From the NCBI GenBank assembly GCA_017554485.1, contig JAFZIG010000109.1, positions 44,312-108,311 of the forward strand: a stretch of 64,000 nt of DNA. Direction: 5' to 3'. Below, piece by piece: positions 32,293 through 41,194 of this stretch (position 1 is its first letter; each line of letters begins with the position of its first letter). Both the position numbers and the translations under genes were made by a program. The DNA comes from Acidaminococcaceae bacterium (GTDB lineage Bacteria > Bacillota > Negativicutes > Acidaminococcales > Acidaminococcaceae). A model generated the notes under the pieces. That model did no database searches, was not told the DNA's origin, and saw nothing but the letters and a program-made list of their open reading frames with translations.

Positions 32293-32302
32293 CACTTTCA
32301 AA

Positions 32303-33016
32303 TTATTCCAAGGCAAACTCCAGATTCACGTTGGCATCCACGGTGATCACACCCGGATCTAGTTCGGTAGGTGTCGCTTCCTCCGCATCTATGCTGGCAG
32401 CTTTTGCCATCATGTTCCGGTTCACGGAACGGGTCGCGTCGCCTACCGTACCAAAGCTGGCATGGATAAGATGCCCCAGCGTGCGTCCGCCTGCCCGGGC
32501 CACTACGGCGGCCTTGCTCCTGGCGTTGACCACCGCTTCTTCCAGCAGGGTATTCTCAAACAGGGAGCGGTTGTTCAGTCCGAATTCCACCCTGTTAACC
32601 GTAAAGTTGGAGGCAATGGATTTATCGATTACCGCGCCCAATTTCTCCAGGTTTCTGATTTTCACCTTGTAATCCGCCCGGGCAACGTAACCGGTGAGCC
32701 TGCGCTTACCTTTATCATACTTGAATTCCGGCTGAACCGAGTAACGGACAGTTTGGACATCCTGACCGGAAATCATCTGTCCCAGCAGGACGTGTTTGAA
32801 CGATGCCATCTCTTTCGCCAGCTCTTCCCTTGCCGTCTCTGCAACAGCCGCCCGCTGTTCCAGATTACCGTACAGCGTCGCCATATCCGGTGAAACCTCC
32901 GCACGGGCGTGCCCGTTAACAGAAATGCTGTCCCGCTCCGCCGCCAACGCGCCACTGCAGAAAAATGCAAATACTGCCGTCATAACAAACAACAGCACAA
33001 TGAACCTCTGTTTCAT
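32303..33016 (-). CDS. SIMPL-domain (DUF541) secreted protein
   Basis: 237 residues from ATG 33016 (GGAGG seven bases upstream). A signal peptide precedes ISVNGHARAEVSPDMATLYG, the DUF541 signature, and a C-terminal VITVDANVNLEFAL. The long open frame upstream to 33079 lacks a site. Periplasmic or surface function unknown. Confidence 0.85.
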   Translation of the reverse strand: MKQRFIVLLFVMTAVFAFFCSGALAAERDSISVNGHARAEVSPDMATLYGNLEQRAAVAETAREELAKEMASFKHVLLGQMISGQDVQTVRYSVQPEFKYDKGKRRLTGYVARADYKVKIRNLEKLGAVIDKSIASNFTVNRVEFGLNNRSLFENTLLEEAVVNARSKAAVVARAGGRTLGHLIHASFGTVGDATRSVNRNMMAKAASIDAEEATPTELDPGVITVDANVNLEFALE

Positions 33017-33208
33017 AAAAGCCTCCGTTTCCCTTTCCCAATTATAAAAAACATAGTCCAACAAAACGCTGAAACACACCCTCCATCAGTTATTACCAAC
33101 TTGCAGTGTTTCGCATAAACGCCTACCCTTTTTTGTTATCTTTACCACTTAATAACATATTATATCATATCTCTTCAGATTTTTTATCTCATCTCTTCCA
33201 TTTTGTGA

Positions 33209-33214
33209 TATAAT
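33209..33214 (+). promoter_or_regulatory. Extended -10 promoter of the racemase operon
   Basis: TGATATAAT (33206-33214) is a perfect extended -10 upstream of the racemase start at 33287. Confidence 0.55.
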
Positions 33215-33286
33215 TTTTATTACATAACATTTATAAATTTTCAAAATGTACTGTGCCGCCAAGCCGGCGGCAGAATGGAGATACGA

Positions 33287-34003
33287 ATGAAAACCATTGG
33301 CATTATGGGGGGCATGGGCCCCATGGCCACCGTGGACCTGATGCAAAAGGTCATTGTAGCAACCAAAGCCATCAAAGACCAGGAGCACATCCATACGGTC
33401 ATCGACAACAACACCAACATTCCGGACCGTTCCGAATGCATCTTCGGTAAAGGCCCGAGCCCGGTTCCGGAAATGATAAAGTCGGCAGAGCGTCTCACCG
33501 CCATGGGAGCGGATGTGATCATCATCGGCTGCAACACCGCCCACTATTTCCTGCCGGAAGTACAGAAACAGGTGAAGACACCGTTCATCAACATGATCGA
33601 GGAAACGGCAAAATTCTGCGCAGCGGAAGGTTACCGGACGCTGGGGCTGCTGGCTTCTGCTGGGACATGCGCCTCCGGAATTTACAAAAAAGAATTTGAA
33701 AAGCTGGGCATGACCCTGCTTCACCCGGAGGAAGCGGAACAGGAGATCATCCACGCAATGATCTACGACGGCGTGAAAGCTACGAATTACAACTACGACG
33801 CCGCGCCTGCCCAGAATGTATTGCGCGCCATGGAACAGCGGGGCGTGGAAGCTTTCATTTTAGGCTGCACGGAAGTGCCTGTAGCGGTACAGATGTACAA
33901 GCTACAGGGCTGCTTCGTGGATGCTACAGAAGTACTGGCGGAAAAAGCCGTGGCCTGGGCCGGTTACGAAGTTATCAGCAGCCTGCCGCATAAAGAGAAA
34001 TAA
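33287..34003 (+). CDS. Aspartate/glutamate racemase family protein
   Basis: 238 residues from ATG 33287 (GGAG seven bases before). Two catalytic cysteines are in place: IIGCNTAH near residue 78 and LGCTEVP near 195. IGIMGGMGPMATVDL is the family N-terminus. It may interconvert D- and L-Asp or Glu. It is followed three bases later by a TSUP permease gene. Confidence 0.9.
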   Translation: MKTIGIMGGMGPMATVDLMQKVIVATKAIKDQEHIHTVIDNNTNIPDRSECIFGKGPSPVPEMIKSAERLTAMGADVIIIGCNTAHYFLPEVQKQVKTPFINMIEETAKFCAAEGYRTLGLLASAGTCASGIYKKEFEKLGMTLLHPEEAEQEIIHAMIYDGVKATNYNYDAAPAQNVLRAMEQRGVEAFILGCTEVPVAVQMYKLQGCFVDATEVLAEKAVAWAGYEVISSLPHKEK

Positions 34004-34005
34004 TC

Positions 34006-34764
34006 ATGGATGCTTACACTCAGTATTTAATTATTTGCCCGTTGCTGTTTCTTGGCGGCTTTGTGGACTCCATCGCCGGAGGCGGCGGTCTCATCACCCT
34101 GCCCGCATATCTTTTGGCAGGGCTGCCTCCCCATCTGGCCTTAGGCACCAACAAGTTCAGTTCGGCCATCGGTACCAGTATCTCCACGGCGCGTCTGGCC
34201 CTGAACGGCTTTATCAAACTGCGTCCCGCGTTGATCTGTATCCTCTGCGCGTTCATCGGGTCATCCATCGGTTCAAGGCTGACACTTTTGATCAGCGACG
34301 AAATCTTCAACAAGCTGCTGATCGTCGTTTTACCGATAGCCGCTTTTTATGTCATGCGCAACAAGAGGTTAAGCGAAGACCTCAATTCCTACGTGGATAA
34401 GACGGACAGCAAAACGCCCCTGCGTATCGCTGTCATCGCCTTTTTCATCGGCGGCTACGACGGGTTTTACGGTCCGGGCGCCGGAACATTTTTATTATTG
34501 GCTTTGACAGGCTGGGCCATGCTGGATGTACGCAATGCCGCAGGGTTGACGAAAGCCGCCAACCTGACCTCCAACATCGCCGCGCTGATCACCTTCATCC
34601 TCAGCAGCAACGTGGATTATCAACTGGGCCTGGCAGGCGCCGTGTGCAATTTCATCGGTGCTTACATCGGCTCCGGCATGGTACTGACTAAGGCGAATAA
34701 AATCGTCAAGCCGCTGATCTTCGTGGTGCTGGCATTGCTGTTTATCAAAATAATAATGAAATAG
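34006..34764 (+). CDS. TSUP family (TauE/SafE) membrane exporter
   Basis: 252 residues, about eight transmembrane helices. GGFVDSIAGGGGLITLPAYL and KFSSAIGTSISTARL are characteristic of the TauE/SafE sulfite exporter-like family; the substrate cannot be read from the sequence. The start is two bases after the racemase stop, so the two genes are an operon. Confidence 0.92.
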   Translation: MDAYTQYLIICPLLFLGGFVDSIAGGGGLITLPAYLLAGLPPHLALGTNKFSSAIGTSISTARLALNGFIKLRPALICILCAFIGSSIGSRLTLLISDEIFNKLLIVVLPIAAFYVMRNKRLSEDLNSYVDKTDSKTPLRIAVIAFFIGGYDGFYGPGAGTFLLLALTGWAMLDVRNAAGLTKAANLTSNIAALITFILSSNVDYQLGLAGAVCNFIGAYIGSGMVLTKANKIVKPLIFVVLALLFIKIIMK

Positions 34765-34806
34765 GGCAGCAAAATAACAGGCGAAACTCTAAGCCTCCGC
34801 TCTCAT

Positions 34807-34945
34807 ACAGTTTGACAGTTGTACCTGACGGCTTCGCCTGTACAGACATACAAACTGTCTATCCTTAAATATTTAAGAGTAGAGGGAACCAAACCACGCT
34901 CCACAAGCGGGTTGGCGTATCAAAGCTGGTCGTAATTACGACCAG
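34807..34945. repeat. Structured gap before mrp: stem-loop and 20-base palindrome
   Basis: ACAGTTTG at 34807 and CAAACTGT at 34851-34858 are the ends of an imperfect stem-loop. Further on, CTGGTCGTAATTACGACCAG (34926-34945) is a perfect palindrome 50 bases before the Mrp start, in operator position. Confidence 0.6.
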
Positions 34946-34995
34946 GCTGACGGAAAAGATTTAAAATTACAATATAGTTAGGAGATGTTTTGCAA

Positions 34996-35823
34996 ATGGC
35001 AGATTGTAATCACGATTGCGGAAGCTGCAGTGCCAGCTGCGGCGAACGGCAGGATCCCGCTTCTTTTAAAAAGCCTGCCCATAAAGAGAGCCATATTAAA
35101 AAAGTAATCGGCGTCGTCAGCGGCAAAGGCGGCGTCGGCAAGTCCATGGTCACTTCCCTGTTGGCTATGGCGCTGCGACGGGCGGGTAAGCAGGTGGCCA
35201 TTCTGGACGCCGACGTAACCGGTCCTTCCATTCCCAAAACCTTCGGTCTCCACGGGCAGGCCCTGATGACCGACCGGGGTGTGTTCCCCATGGAAACCCG
35301 CATGGGCATCAAGGTGATGTCCATAAATCTATTATTGCAAAATGAAACGGACCCCGTAGTCTGGCGGGGACCCATCATCGCCGGCGCCATCCAGCAGTTC
35401 TGGACTGACGTAATCTACGGTGATGTGGATTTCTTATTGGTAGATATGCCTCCCGGAACGGGAGATGTGCCCTTAACAGTATTCCAGACCATGCCCGTGG
35501 ACGGCATCATTGTGGTTGCCTCCCCGCAGGAATTAGTGGGCATGATCGTAGAAAAAGCCTGCAATATGGCGAAGATGATGGACGTGCCGGTTCTTTCCAT
35601 CGTAGAAAACTTCAGCTATTTCAAATGCCCGGACTGCGGCAAGGAGCATCCCCTCTTCGGTAAAAGCCGTCTGGCCGAAACCGCTGCCGCCCACGGCGTC
35701 ACCTGCCAGGACAAGCTGCCGGTAGACCCGCTTCTGGCAGAGGCGGTGGACGCTGGCAAACTGGAAGAATCCAACGTGCCTCCACTACCCCAGACAACGG
35801 AATTGCTGTTAAAAATGCTGTAA
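34996..35823 (+). CDS. mrp: Mrp/NBP35-family iron-sulfur carrier ATPase
   Basis: 275 residues from ATG 34996 (GGAG 11 bases upstream; a TTG at 34990 is closer to it). The P-loop GKGGVGKS follows an N-terminal Cys-rich segment (CNHDCGSCSASC). The CxxC pair FKCPDCGKEHPLFG near residue 215 is the conserved cluster-binding site of Mrp/Nbp35 proteins. It assembles or transfers iron-sulfur clusters. The gene is followed by a long inverted repeat. Confidence 0.93.
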   Translation: MADCNHDCGSCSASCGERQDPASFKKPAHKESHIKKVIGVVSGKGGVGKSMVTSLLAMALRRAGKQVAILDADVTGPSIPKTFGLHGQALMTDRGVFPMETRMGIKVMSINLLLQNETDPVVWRGPIIAGAIQQFWTDVIYGDVDFLLVDMPPGTGDVPLTVFQTMPVDGIIVVASPQELVGMIVEKACNMAKMMDVPVLSIVENFSYFKCPDCGKEHPLFGKSRLAETAAAHGVTCQDKLPVDPLLAEAVDAGKLEESNVPPLPQTTELLLKML

Positions 35824-35842
35824 CAAAACGCTCTTAAATAAA

Positions 35843-36012
35843 CAAGCGCACAGGGTTTCGCAAAACCGTACGTGTATGCTATTCCATGGACTTATGTGCC
35901 TGTGGCTTCGAAACTCGGACTCCGCCCTCAAACAGTCTCGCCACTGCGGCACATTTCATCTCATGGAATGACGCAAACACTCCCGACGTTTTGCTCAATC
36001 CCTGTGCGCTTG
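35843..36012. repeat. 170-base imperfect palindrome between mrp and pncB
   Basis: CAAGCGCACAGGG (35843-35855) and CCCTGTGCGCTTG (36000-36012) are exact complements, and pairing continues inward with GCAAAAC/GTTTTGC, ATTCCATG/CATGGAAT, TGTGCC/GGCACA and GTGGC/GCCAC. A T-run follows the right arm. It may be a bidirectional terminator of unusual size or a small mobile hairpin element. Confidence 0.75.
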
Positions 36013-36022
36013 CTTTTTTTAT

Positions 36023-37486
36023 TCAAATTTCCTTTTTACCGGCCTCCGCCAGCATATCATGCTTCAGCGTCCACAGTTTTTTGGACAGGTCCACGTTGTA
36101 CTTGTGGGGATTTTCAAAACGCTTCACTTCGTCCCACAGGCCTGCCACTTCCTTCGCGCAATACTCCTGCAGTTCTTTCAGGCCGGGCTGCTTATACACC
36201 AGCTTGCCCTTTTTGAAAATGGGAACCTGCAGCTCACGCAGCGAAAAATCTTTCAGCGTCCGCTGCTTCCAGGTGGCTTCCGGATCAAAAATAGTATGGG
36301 GCAAAGCTTCAGACACTACTTCGTCGCGCAGGCAGATTTCATCCGCGATGGCTTTACCAGTTTTCTTATCATAGAAACGGTACACTTTCTTGAAACCGGG
36401 ATTGGTAATCTTGGCTGTGTTCTCGGAAATTTTAATTTTAGGAACGATGGTCCCGTCGTCCTTTTCCACCGCCACCAGCTTGTACACACCGCCGAACACC
36501 GGACTGCTCTTGCTGGTGATCAGCCGCTCGCCCACGCCGAAGGAATCAATTTTCGCGCCCTGCTGCAACAAATCCCGAATCAGGTATTCGTCCAACGAAT
36601 TGGAAACGACGATCTTCGCATCAGTCAGTCCCGCTTCATCCAGCATGACGCGGGCTTTTTTGGTTAAGTATGCCAAATCGCCGGAGTCCAGGCGGATACC
36701 GAAATTGCCAAACTTTTTACCGGTGGCCAGGTATTCCGTAAAAACTTTAATGGCATTGGGGATGCCGCTCTTTAAGGTATTATAGGTGTCTACCAGAAGC
36801 ACCGCATTGTTGGGATAGGTCTCCGCATAGAATTTAAAGGCTTCATATTCCGAATCAAACATCTGTACCCAGGAATGGGCCATGGTCCCCGCCGCCGGAA
36901 CGCTATACAATTCATCCGTCAGCGTGCAGGCCGTCGCTACGCAGCCGCCGATGTAGGCAGCCCTTGCCCCGATGACCGCTCCGGAAACGCCCTGAGCCCG
37001 CCGGGAACCGAATTCCATCACCGGCCGGCCTGCCGCAGCCCGCACGATGCGGTTTGCTTTCGTGGCGATACAGGACTGGTGGTTGATACACAGCAAGATA
37101 AAGGTCTCCATCAGCTGCGCTTCCGCCGCCGGCGCTTTCACCGTAATGATGGGCTCATGAGGAAAAACCGGCGTGCCTTCCGGCACCGCATAAATGTCTC
37201 CTGTAAATTTAAACTTCCGAAGATATTTCAGGAACTTTTCATCAAAGATTCCTTTACTGCGCAGAAACGCAATATCCTCATCGCTGAAATGCAGATTTTT
37301 TACATATTCAATAATATCCGTCAGTCCGCAGGCAATGGCAAAGCCGCCGTTGTCCGGGACATTGCGGTAAAACACATCAAAATATGTCTGTTTTTTATAA
37401 AAACCGTTCAGAAAATATCCGTTCCCCATGGTCAGCTCGTAAAAGTCTGTCAACAGGGTCAAATTCTGCTCTGCGACTGTCGGCAT
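36023..37486 (-). CDS. pncB: Nicotinate phosphoribosyltransferase
   Basis: 487 residues, typical length. MPTVAEQNLTLLTDFYELTM at the N-terminus, MEFGSRRAQG, and GVGERLITSKSSPVFGGVYKL near the phosphate-binding site identify it. It converts nicotinate and PRPP to nicotinate mononucleotide in NAD salvage. GAGGTG lies ten bases before the ATG. Confidence 0.96.
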   Translation of the reverse strand: MPTVAEQNLTLLTDFYELTMGNGYFLNGFYKKQTYFDVFYRNVPDNGGFAIACGLTDIIEYVKNLHFSDEDIAFLRSKGIFDEKFLKYLRKFKFTGDIYAVPEGTPVFPHEPIITVKAPAAEAQLMETFILLCINHQSCIATKANRIVRAAAGRPVMEFGSRRAQGVSGAVIGARAAYIGGCVATACTLTDELYSVPAAGTMAHSWVQMFDSEYEAFKFYAETYPNNAVLLVDTYNTLKSGIPNAIKVFTEYLATGKKFGNFGIRLDSGDLAYLTKKARVMLDEAGLTDAKIVVSNSLDEYLIRDLLQQGAKIDSFGVGERLITSKSSPVFGGVYKLVAVEKDDGTIVPKIKISENTAKITNPGFKKVYRFYDKKTGKAIADEICLRDEVVSEALPHTIFDPEATWKQRTLKDFSLRELQVPIFKKGKLVYKQPGLKELQEYCAKEVAGLWDEVKRFENPHKYNVDLSKKLWTLKHDMLAEAGKKEI

Positions 37487-37510
37487 TTTTGTCTTTCACC
37501 TCATCTTCGA

Positions 37511-38080
37511 TCATTTCGCACTGATTGTTTCCCCATCATGACGGATATGCGCCGTAACGTCTTTCAGAAAACGCTGTTTCCGTTCCGGGATGATCATTTC
37601 GCCGGGTTGTCCGTTTTCCTGAAGATCTTCCGCTTCCGGGGTAAAGTTGACCAACTGGATGCCATAACTGCTGCGGACCAGCATGTCAATTACCGCATCG
37701 CCTTTATTACAGAAAAGCAGCAACGAACGCCCTTCCATTTCACCCTTCAGCGAACCTTCTTTTTTCCCGTCAGCAGCTTTCCTTACTGTTAAACGGGTCC
37801 TTTTATAATGGGGAATGATCAGAAATGCCTGTTCTTTACCCGCACGGATCACAAAATAATCTTTTAATCCTGCCGGCAGGATAACTGCATTAATTTTCGG
37901 ATATATTTTTAAATTGGCCACCGCCGCCATAATATTCTGGTCGGTCAATTCCACAACCGCCTTGCCTCCGCCCAGAACAGCCTGATAATCCCGTGCAACC
38001 TCTGACGTGTCGGTATCGGCAGCCAGAGCCGGGATACAGAAAAACAAAAACATGCACAACAGCAACATAAATTTTTTCAT
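37511..38080 (-). CDS. Secreted protein of unknown function
   Basis: 189 residues from ATG 38080 (GGAGGAG upstream); the frame is open to 38140 but without a site. A signal peptide (KFMLLLCMFLFFCIPALA) leads a beta-rich domain. It is preceded by a palindrome at the promoter. No family recognised. Confidence 0.7.
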   Translation of the reverse strand: MKKFMLLLCMFLFFCIPALAADTDTSEVARDYQAVLGGGKAVVELTDQNIMAAVANLKIYPKINAVILPAGLKDYFVIRAGKEQAFLIIPHYKRTRLTVRKAADGKKEGSLKGEMEGRSLLLFCNKGDAVIDMLVRSSYGIQLVNFTPEAEDLQENGQPGEMIIPERKQRFLKDVTAHIRHDGETISAK

Positions 38081-38173
38081 AAAAGATACTCCTCCTTCCA
38101 ACCATGCATCAGCAACACTGTAAAAGCAGCACGCGCTCACTGTCCGTATGTTTTATTCATTGATTATACCACA

Positions 38174-38191
38174 ATGCAATTGCAATTGCAT
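38174..38191. promoter_or_regulatory. 18-base palindrome at the promoter of the secreted-protein gene
   Basis: ATGCAATTGCAATTGCAT reads the same on both strands. A TATAAT on the minus strand (38167-38162) lies seven bases past it, so the palindrome covers the -35 region, as a regulator binding site would. Confidence 0.6.
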
Positions 38192-38227
38192 GGGAATAAA
38201 TGCGAAACTTTTATGACTTTAAGGAAA

Positions 38228-38256
38228 CAGGGCTGCAACTACGCGCTGCAACCCTG
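38228..38256. terminator. Hairpin terminator
   Basis: CAGGGCTGCA / TGCAACCCTG with a 9-base loop, with T-rich flank on each side. Probably ends the minus-strand gene at 38,298. Confidence 0.65.
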
Positions 38257-38297
38257 ATCTTTGTTTTCCTTTGACTCCCATAAATAATATTAACTTC

Positions 38298-38864
38298 TCA
38301 TCTCCAGGGATCGTCTTTCGCCGGAATCCGGATGCCTGCCAGCAATCCTTCATACTCCCACAAATACCATTCACCGGTGGACGGCTTCAGCCGCATGGTA
38401 ATGGGTCTGGGATTATCCGCGCCGCCGCTCTTTACCCACAACTGCGCGTAATCTTTATTCTGATAACTGTAAGGTGTTTCCGAAACCGTCAGCGTATAGG
38501 GTGTAGACGGCGTATAATTATTAGCGGGATTCGCCCCGTCAAAATACGACTTTGCTGTATACTCCTTGCCCCGCAGCTGATCACGCAGGAACTGTTTATT
38601 GAAATTGTTCAGCGGACGGGGACCCCGCAGCACATCCAGCATGGCAATACCCGCCTCTGCGTTCTCCGTATACCGCACCAGCGCAGCAATAGCATAGGCT
38701 GCAGTCTGCTGCGGAGTACTTGCAGGTTTAATTTCTGCCGCTGATTTCGGCAGCGGATCAAGAACTACTTTTTTACTTTCCATAGCGTTAACCGCCTTCC
38801 CCATTCCACATGAAAATACGAAAGTCAAAAGCAAAACACTGAATAAAAATCTTTTCAATTTCAT
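38298..38864 (-). CDS. Secreted protein of unknown function
   Basis: 188 residues with a signal peptide (FLFSVLLLTFVFSCG); the Cys at the hydrophobic end might be a lipid site but the context is weak. The middle is helical (AAYAIAALVRYTENAEAGIAMLDVL), then a beta-rich C-terminus. It resembles a DUF6935-type family, an uncertain recollection. Role unknown. Confidence 0.6.
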   Translation of the reverse strand: MKLKRFLFSVLLLTFVFSCGMGKAVNAMESKKVVLDPLPKSAAEIKPASTPQQTAAYAIAALVRYTENAEAGIAMLDVLRGPRPLNNFNKQFLRDQLRGKEYTAKSYFDGANPANNYTPSTPYTLTVSETPYSYQNKDYAQLWVKSGGADNPRPITMRLKPSTGEWYLWEYEGLLAGIRIPAKDDPWR

Positions 38865-38909
38865 GATAATACGCCTCTGTTTTACCCTGTAATCTTCAAA
38901 AGCCGGATT

Positions 38910-39068
38910 TTATTCTTCCGAAAAGTCTTCTTTCGGTGCAGAGCATAACGGGCATACCCATTCTTCCGGAACATCTTCCCAGGCGGTACCTGCCGCTACG
39001 CCGTTATCCGGATCGCCTTCCGCCGGATCATACACATAACCGCATACGTTGCATACATACTTTTTCAT
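38910..39068 (-). CDS. Rubredoxin
   Basis: 52 residues from ATG 39068 (AAAGGAG upstream). CNVCGY and CPLCSAP carry the two CxxC pairs binding the FeS4 iron. The 52-residue length and acidic composition are normal. A single-electron carrier used in oxygen or peroxide defence in anaerobes. Confidence 0.96.
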   Translation of the reverse strand: MKKYVCNVCGYVYDPAEGDPDNGVAAGTAWEDVPEEWVCPLCSAPKEDFSEE

Positions 39069-39261
39069 CTTTGTACTCCTTTCTGTTAACCTTGCATAAA
39101 ACTCATTCAACACACAACACAGTTAATTTTAAAAAACTTACCAACATGTTAATTATATCATATAACCCCGGGTTGTAAAACAGGCCAAATTGCTTTTTCA
39201 AGCCCGTAACAGCAAAAGGAAATCCTGTTTACAACAACAAATTGCAGACCGGAATCGTTGC

Positions 39262-41121
39262 TCAGGCAGTTTCTTTCGCCAGGTAGGCTTCAAAATCCGC
39301 CTGGGGCAGAGGGCGGGAGTAGTAATACCCCTGTATGTAATCACAGTCCAGCGCTTTCAGCCGTTCCACCTGTTCTTTCGTCTCCACGCCTTCGGAAACA
39401 ACTTTCAGGCCCAGCATCTTGCCCAGCATCACCGCAAACTTCAGCACGCTGTTATCCGACAGGGCATTTTCCTGCCGGATCAGGCTCATATCCAGCTTCA
39501 GAACATCCAGCGTCAGCTCGTTTAACGTATTCATGGAAGAATAGCCGGCGCCGAAGTCATCCAGCTCGATGACAAAGCCTGCGTCGTGGAGTTCTTTTAC
39601 AATTCCCGACAGCTTTCCCGGATCGGCAGTGACAGAAGACTCCGTCACTTCAAAATGTAACAGGGAATGAGGAAGTTCATACTTGTCCACCAGGTTTACA
39701 ATCTTAGAAACAAGGCCGGGCGCCTCAAAGTCCCTTCGGGACATATTGACGGACAGGGGCACCAGGGGCATCCCCTGCTCCCGCCACTTCTGCATCGCCC
39801 TGCAGGCTTCCTCCCAGATGTAATAATCCAGTTCGGCAATAAAACCGTTGTTTTCAAAAATAGGGATAAAGTCTCCCGGGTTCATGAATCCCATCTCCGG
39901 ATGAATCCACCGCACCAGCACTTCCGCACCGCCGGTCTTATCCTTATCCAGGGAATGCTTCGGCTGGAAATAGGCTTTAAACTGGCGCTCCTTCAGCGCT
40001 TTTTCCATATTCTGGAGAATCAGGTGTTCCTTATGGGCCTGCTCCAGCAGCTTATCATCGTAATGCACCAGGTCGGAGCCATAGCGGTCCTTAATATTTT
40101 CCAGGGACAGCAGCATACGGTCGCACATCTTGGACATGGAGAGGCCCCGCTTGGTCTGATCGTACACACTGAATTTTACGCTGACAGGATACAAAAAGTC
40201 CTGGTCAATGACCTGCCGCAGTTTTACCAGCCATTCTTCACCGGACTGCTTATCCAGCAAAAAAGCAAAAGCGTCTTCCTGAAGCCTCCCGCCCAGCACA
40301 TAGTCCGGAAGATGGTTGCGCAGCAGTTCCGCCAGGTCCTGCATCATCACATTGCATTTCTGGTAACTGTACCGCTCGGTCAGCACATTGAAGTGTTCCA
40401 CGTAAGCGCAGATTGCAGTATACGTATTCTTCGGATTAGCGACGATTTCATTATCACAATGTTCACAAAAATAAAACTTCTTAAAGAGACCGCTCACCGG
40501 ATCCTTTTGCTTGTAATCCCGGTTTTTCCCGATAATCACCACCGCATGCATCAGTTGGTGTAAAATGATGGCCGCAATGGCAATCAGGCAAACCGTGATG
40601 CCGTTTTCCATCCTTTCAATTTCAGTAGCAATCTTCTGGGAATACACCTCAGCGGCAGACACCATCTGATCTGCCAAAGAAAAATGCTGCTCACTGAGGG
40701 CAATCAGTTCCTCCCGCTCGCCCCCGCCCATCAGGCGGACATCCACCAGCTTGGCCCGAATCTCGTTCCAGATGGTAATCGTGTCAGTCACAAGATTCTG
40801 GTAAGCAGGATCCTCAAGCCTCACCAGGTTAAACGTCTCGTCACCGTTGCGCAGCCCGAAGATTATATTGTTAAGCCGGTCTTCCAGCACCTGGTTGGTA
40901 AAACCGTTCATTTCCAGCTTTACCAGCCGCTGGGTAGCGCCCCGGACAATACCGGCGTAATTGATGACACGGGCCGTCCCCTGCAGCCGTTTGATATCTC
41001 CTATCATCACCAGGGTGAAGGCGATCAGTGCCATCACAATCAAAACCAGCAGATATTTTTCAAATCGAAACGCCTTATTCTGTTTTCCTTCTGCCTGTAT
41101 GACAGATATCAGTTCGCCCAT
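39262..41121 (-). CDS. Membrane EAL-domain regulator with degenerate GGDEF
   Basis: 619 residues. One transmembrane helix near residues 25-45, a predicted helical extracytoplasmic region (about 50-180) and a second helix (about 188-208) make a 4HB-like sensor. A GGDEF fold follows, but its site reads RLQEDAF instead of RLGGDEF, so cyclase activity is unlikely. The EAL domain (about 365-615) keeps EVLVRW, NMSR, FEVTES, DDFGAGYSS, LDMS and VSEGVET. Most likely a c-di-GMP phosphodiesterase with a regulatory GGDEF. Confidence 0.88.
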   Translation of the reverse strand: MGELISVIQAEGKQNKAFRFEKYLLVLIVMALIAFTLVMIGDIKRLQGTARVINYAGIVRGATQRLVKLEMNGFTNQVLEDRLNNIIFGLRNGDETFNLVRLEDPAYQNLVTDTITIWNEIRAKLVDVRLMGGGEREELIALSEQHFSLADQMVSAAEVYSQKIATEIERMENGITVCLIAIAAIILHQLMHAVVIIGKNRDYKQKDPVSGLFKKFYFCEHCDNEIVANPKNTYTAICAYVEHFNVLTERYSYQKCNVMMQDLAELLRNHLPDYVLGGRLQEDAFAFLLDKQSGEEWLVKLRQVIDQDFLYPVSVKFSVYDQTKRGLSMSKMCDRMLLSLENIKDRYGSDLVHYDDKLLEQAHKEHLILQNMEKALKERQFKAYFQPKHSLDKDKTGGAEVLVRWIHPEMGFMNPGDFIPIFENNGFIAELDYYIWEEACRAMQKWREQGMPLVPLSVNMSRRDFEAPGLVSKIVNLVDKYELPHSLLHFEVTESSVTADPGKLSGIVKELHDAGFVIELDDFGAGYSSMNTLNELTLDVLKLDMSLIRQENALSDNSVLKFAVMLGKMLGLKVVSEGVETKEQVERLKALDCDYIQGYYYSRPLPQADFEAYLAKETA

Positions 41122-41194
41122 GTTATAACCTGCTTTAATACAATGAATTCCTTACCCAATTCCAAATAAAGAAACCCGGTCCCTGCTGCTATAA

